Assembly: GCA_041657585.1 (NCBI GenBank)
Contig: JBBABP010000019.1
Span: 1 to 16,989, forward strand
Length of the DNA stretch: 16,989 nt
Source of the DNA: JBBABP01 sp041657585
Lineage (GTDB): Bacteria > Patescibacteriota > Gracilibacteria > Absconditabacterales > Absconditicoccaceae
Direction: 5' to 3'
A model generated the notes under the pieces. That model worked only from the letters and a program-made list of their open reading frames with translations. It was not told where the DNA came from and did not search any database. The translations under genes and the position numbers were made by a program. Positions 16,828-16,989 of this stretch are shown piece after piece; the first letter of the stretch is position 1, and each line of letters begins with the position of its first letter.

Positions 16828-16989
16828 TTATTCTGATTTTTCTAATGTTCATAACAGCGCATCCAAAACGCGTTTAGCCGTGAATTTTTGATACATCAAA
16901 TGTATCGATTCTTTTAGAAGCTTAGCTAGTTCTTCTGGATTTTTTACATTAACTTCGCTTATATCAAATAATTCATTTTTACAACCTCA
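16828..16989 (-). CDS. C-terminal fragment of an unidentified protein
   Basis: The frame enters from the right edge and ends at TAA (complement of 16828-16830), giving the last 53 residues with UGA as Gly. It reads GGCKNELFDISEVNVKNPEE at its start, then a predicted amphipathic helix (LAKLLKESIHLM) and FTAKRVLDALLGTLEKSE. The NPEELAKLL then F..KRVLD pattern is reminiscent of the C-terminal helices of GT-B glycosyltransferases, but too little is visible to assign it. It lies 120 bp upstream of the U32 gene on the same strand; that gap is AT-rich with nothing recognisable. Confidence 0.6.

Overview
The window reads as a piece of an Absconditabacteria (SR1) or closely related Gracilibacteria (BD1-5) genome of the Candidate Phyla Radiation. 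It is very AT-rich. Every long gene is interrupted by many in-frame TGA triplets that fall on conserved glycines (P-loop of Obg, DCSG context of NlpC/P60, KTGT of a PBP, HEIDHLDG of peptide deformylase), so UGA must be read as Gly (genetic code 25). There is also good internal evidence that CGA is read as Trp rather than Arg: at five positions in five unrelated families where Trp is the usual residue the codon is CGA, while family-conserved arginines use AGA, AGG, CGT or CGC. To my knowledge that combination has been predicted computationally for Absconditabacterales. Under the standard code almost every gene here looks like a pseudogene; the coordinates below use UGA = Gly.

Layout. 1-544 (minus): 5' part of a secreted protein. 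858-5001 (plus): a run of four genes, an anchored exported protein of unknown function, a short SufD-like Fe-S scaffold protein, the GTPase Obg, and the cysteine desulfurase SufS. 5302-8024 (plus): a coiled-coil, two-membrane-segment protein with an internally duplicated domain, followed by an NlpC/P60 cell-wall hydrolase. 8077-14164 (minus): HisRS, a long class A penicillin-binding protein, a LysM-LysM-CHAP wall hydrolase and tRNA-Ser(UGA). 14401-14904 (plus): peptide deformylase. 14989-16707 (minus): a U32-family protein (TrhP/RlhA type RNA hydroxylation family) into which a GxxExxY PD-(D/E)XK-like domain has been inserted in frame. 16828-16989 (minus): C-terminal end of an unidentified gene.

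How the genes fit together. Three themes recur: Fe-S assembly (SufD, SufS) with a likely Fe-S client (the four-Cys U32 protein); translation and ribosome maturation (Obg, HisRS, tRNA-Ser, deformylase, U32); and envelope work (class A PBP, LysM-CHAP hydrolase, NlpC/P60 hydrolase, secreted Ig-like protein). Nothing here looks like a phage, IS element, CRISPR or defence island.

Non-coding DNA is packed with short repeats: a GC-rich palindrome of about 20 bp seen five times (three times nested inside other repeats, once in frame inside sufS), three copies of a long imperfect inverted repeat rich in AAAGC/GCTTT, and a GTCATTGCGA-type inverted repeat. The most unusual object is the U32/GxxExxY nested gene at 14989-16707, whose inserted segment is bordered by short repeats in inverted orientation.
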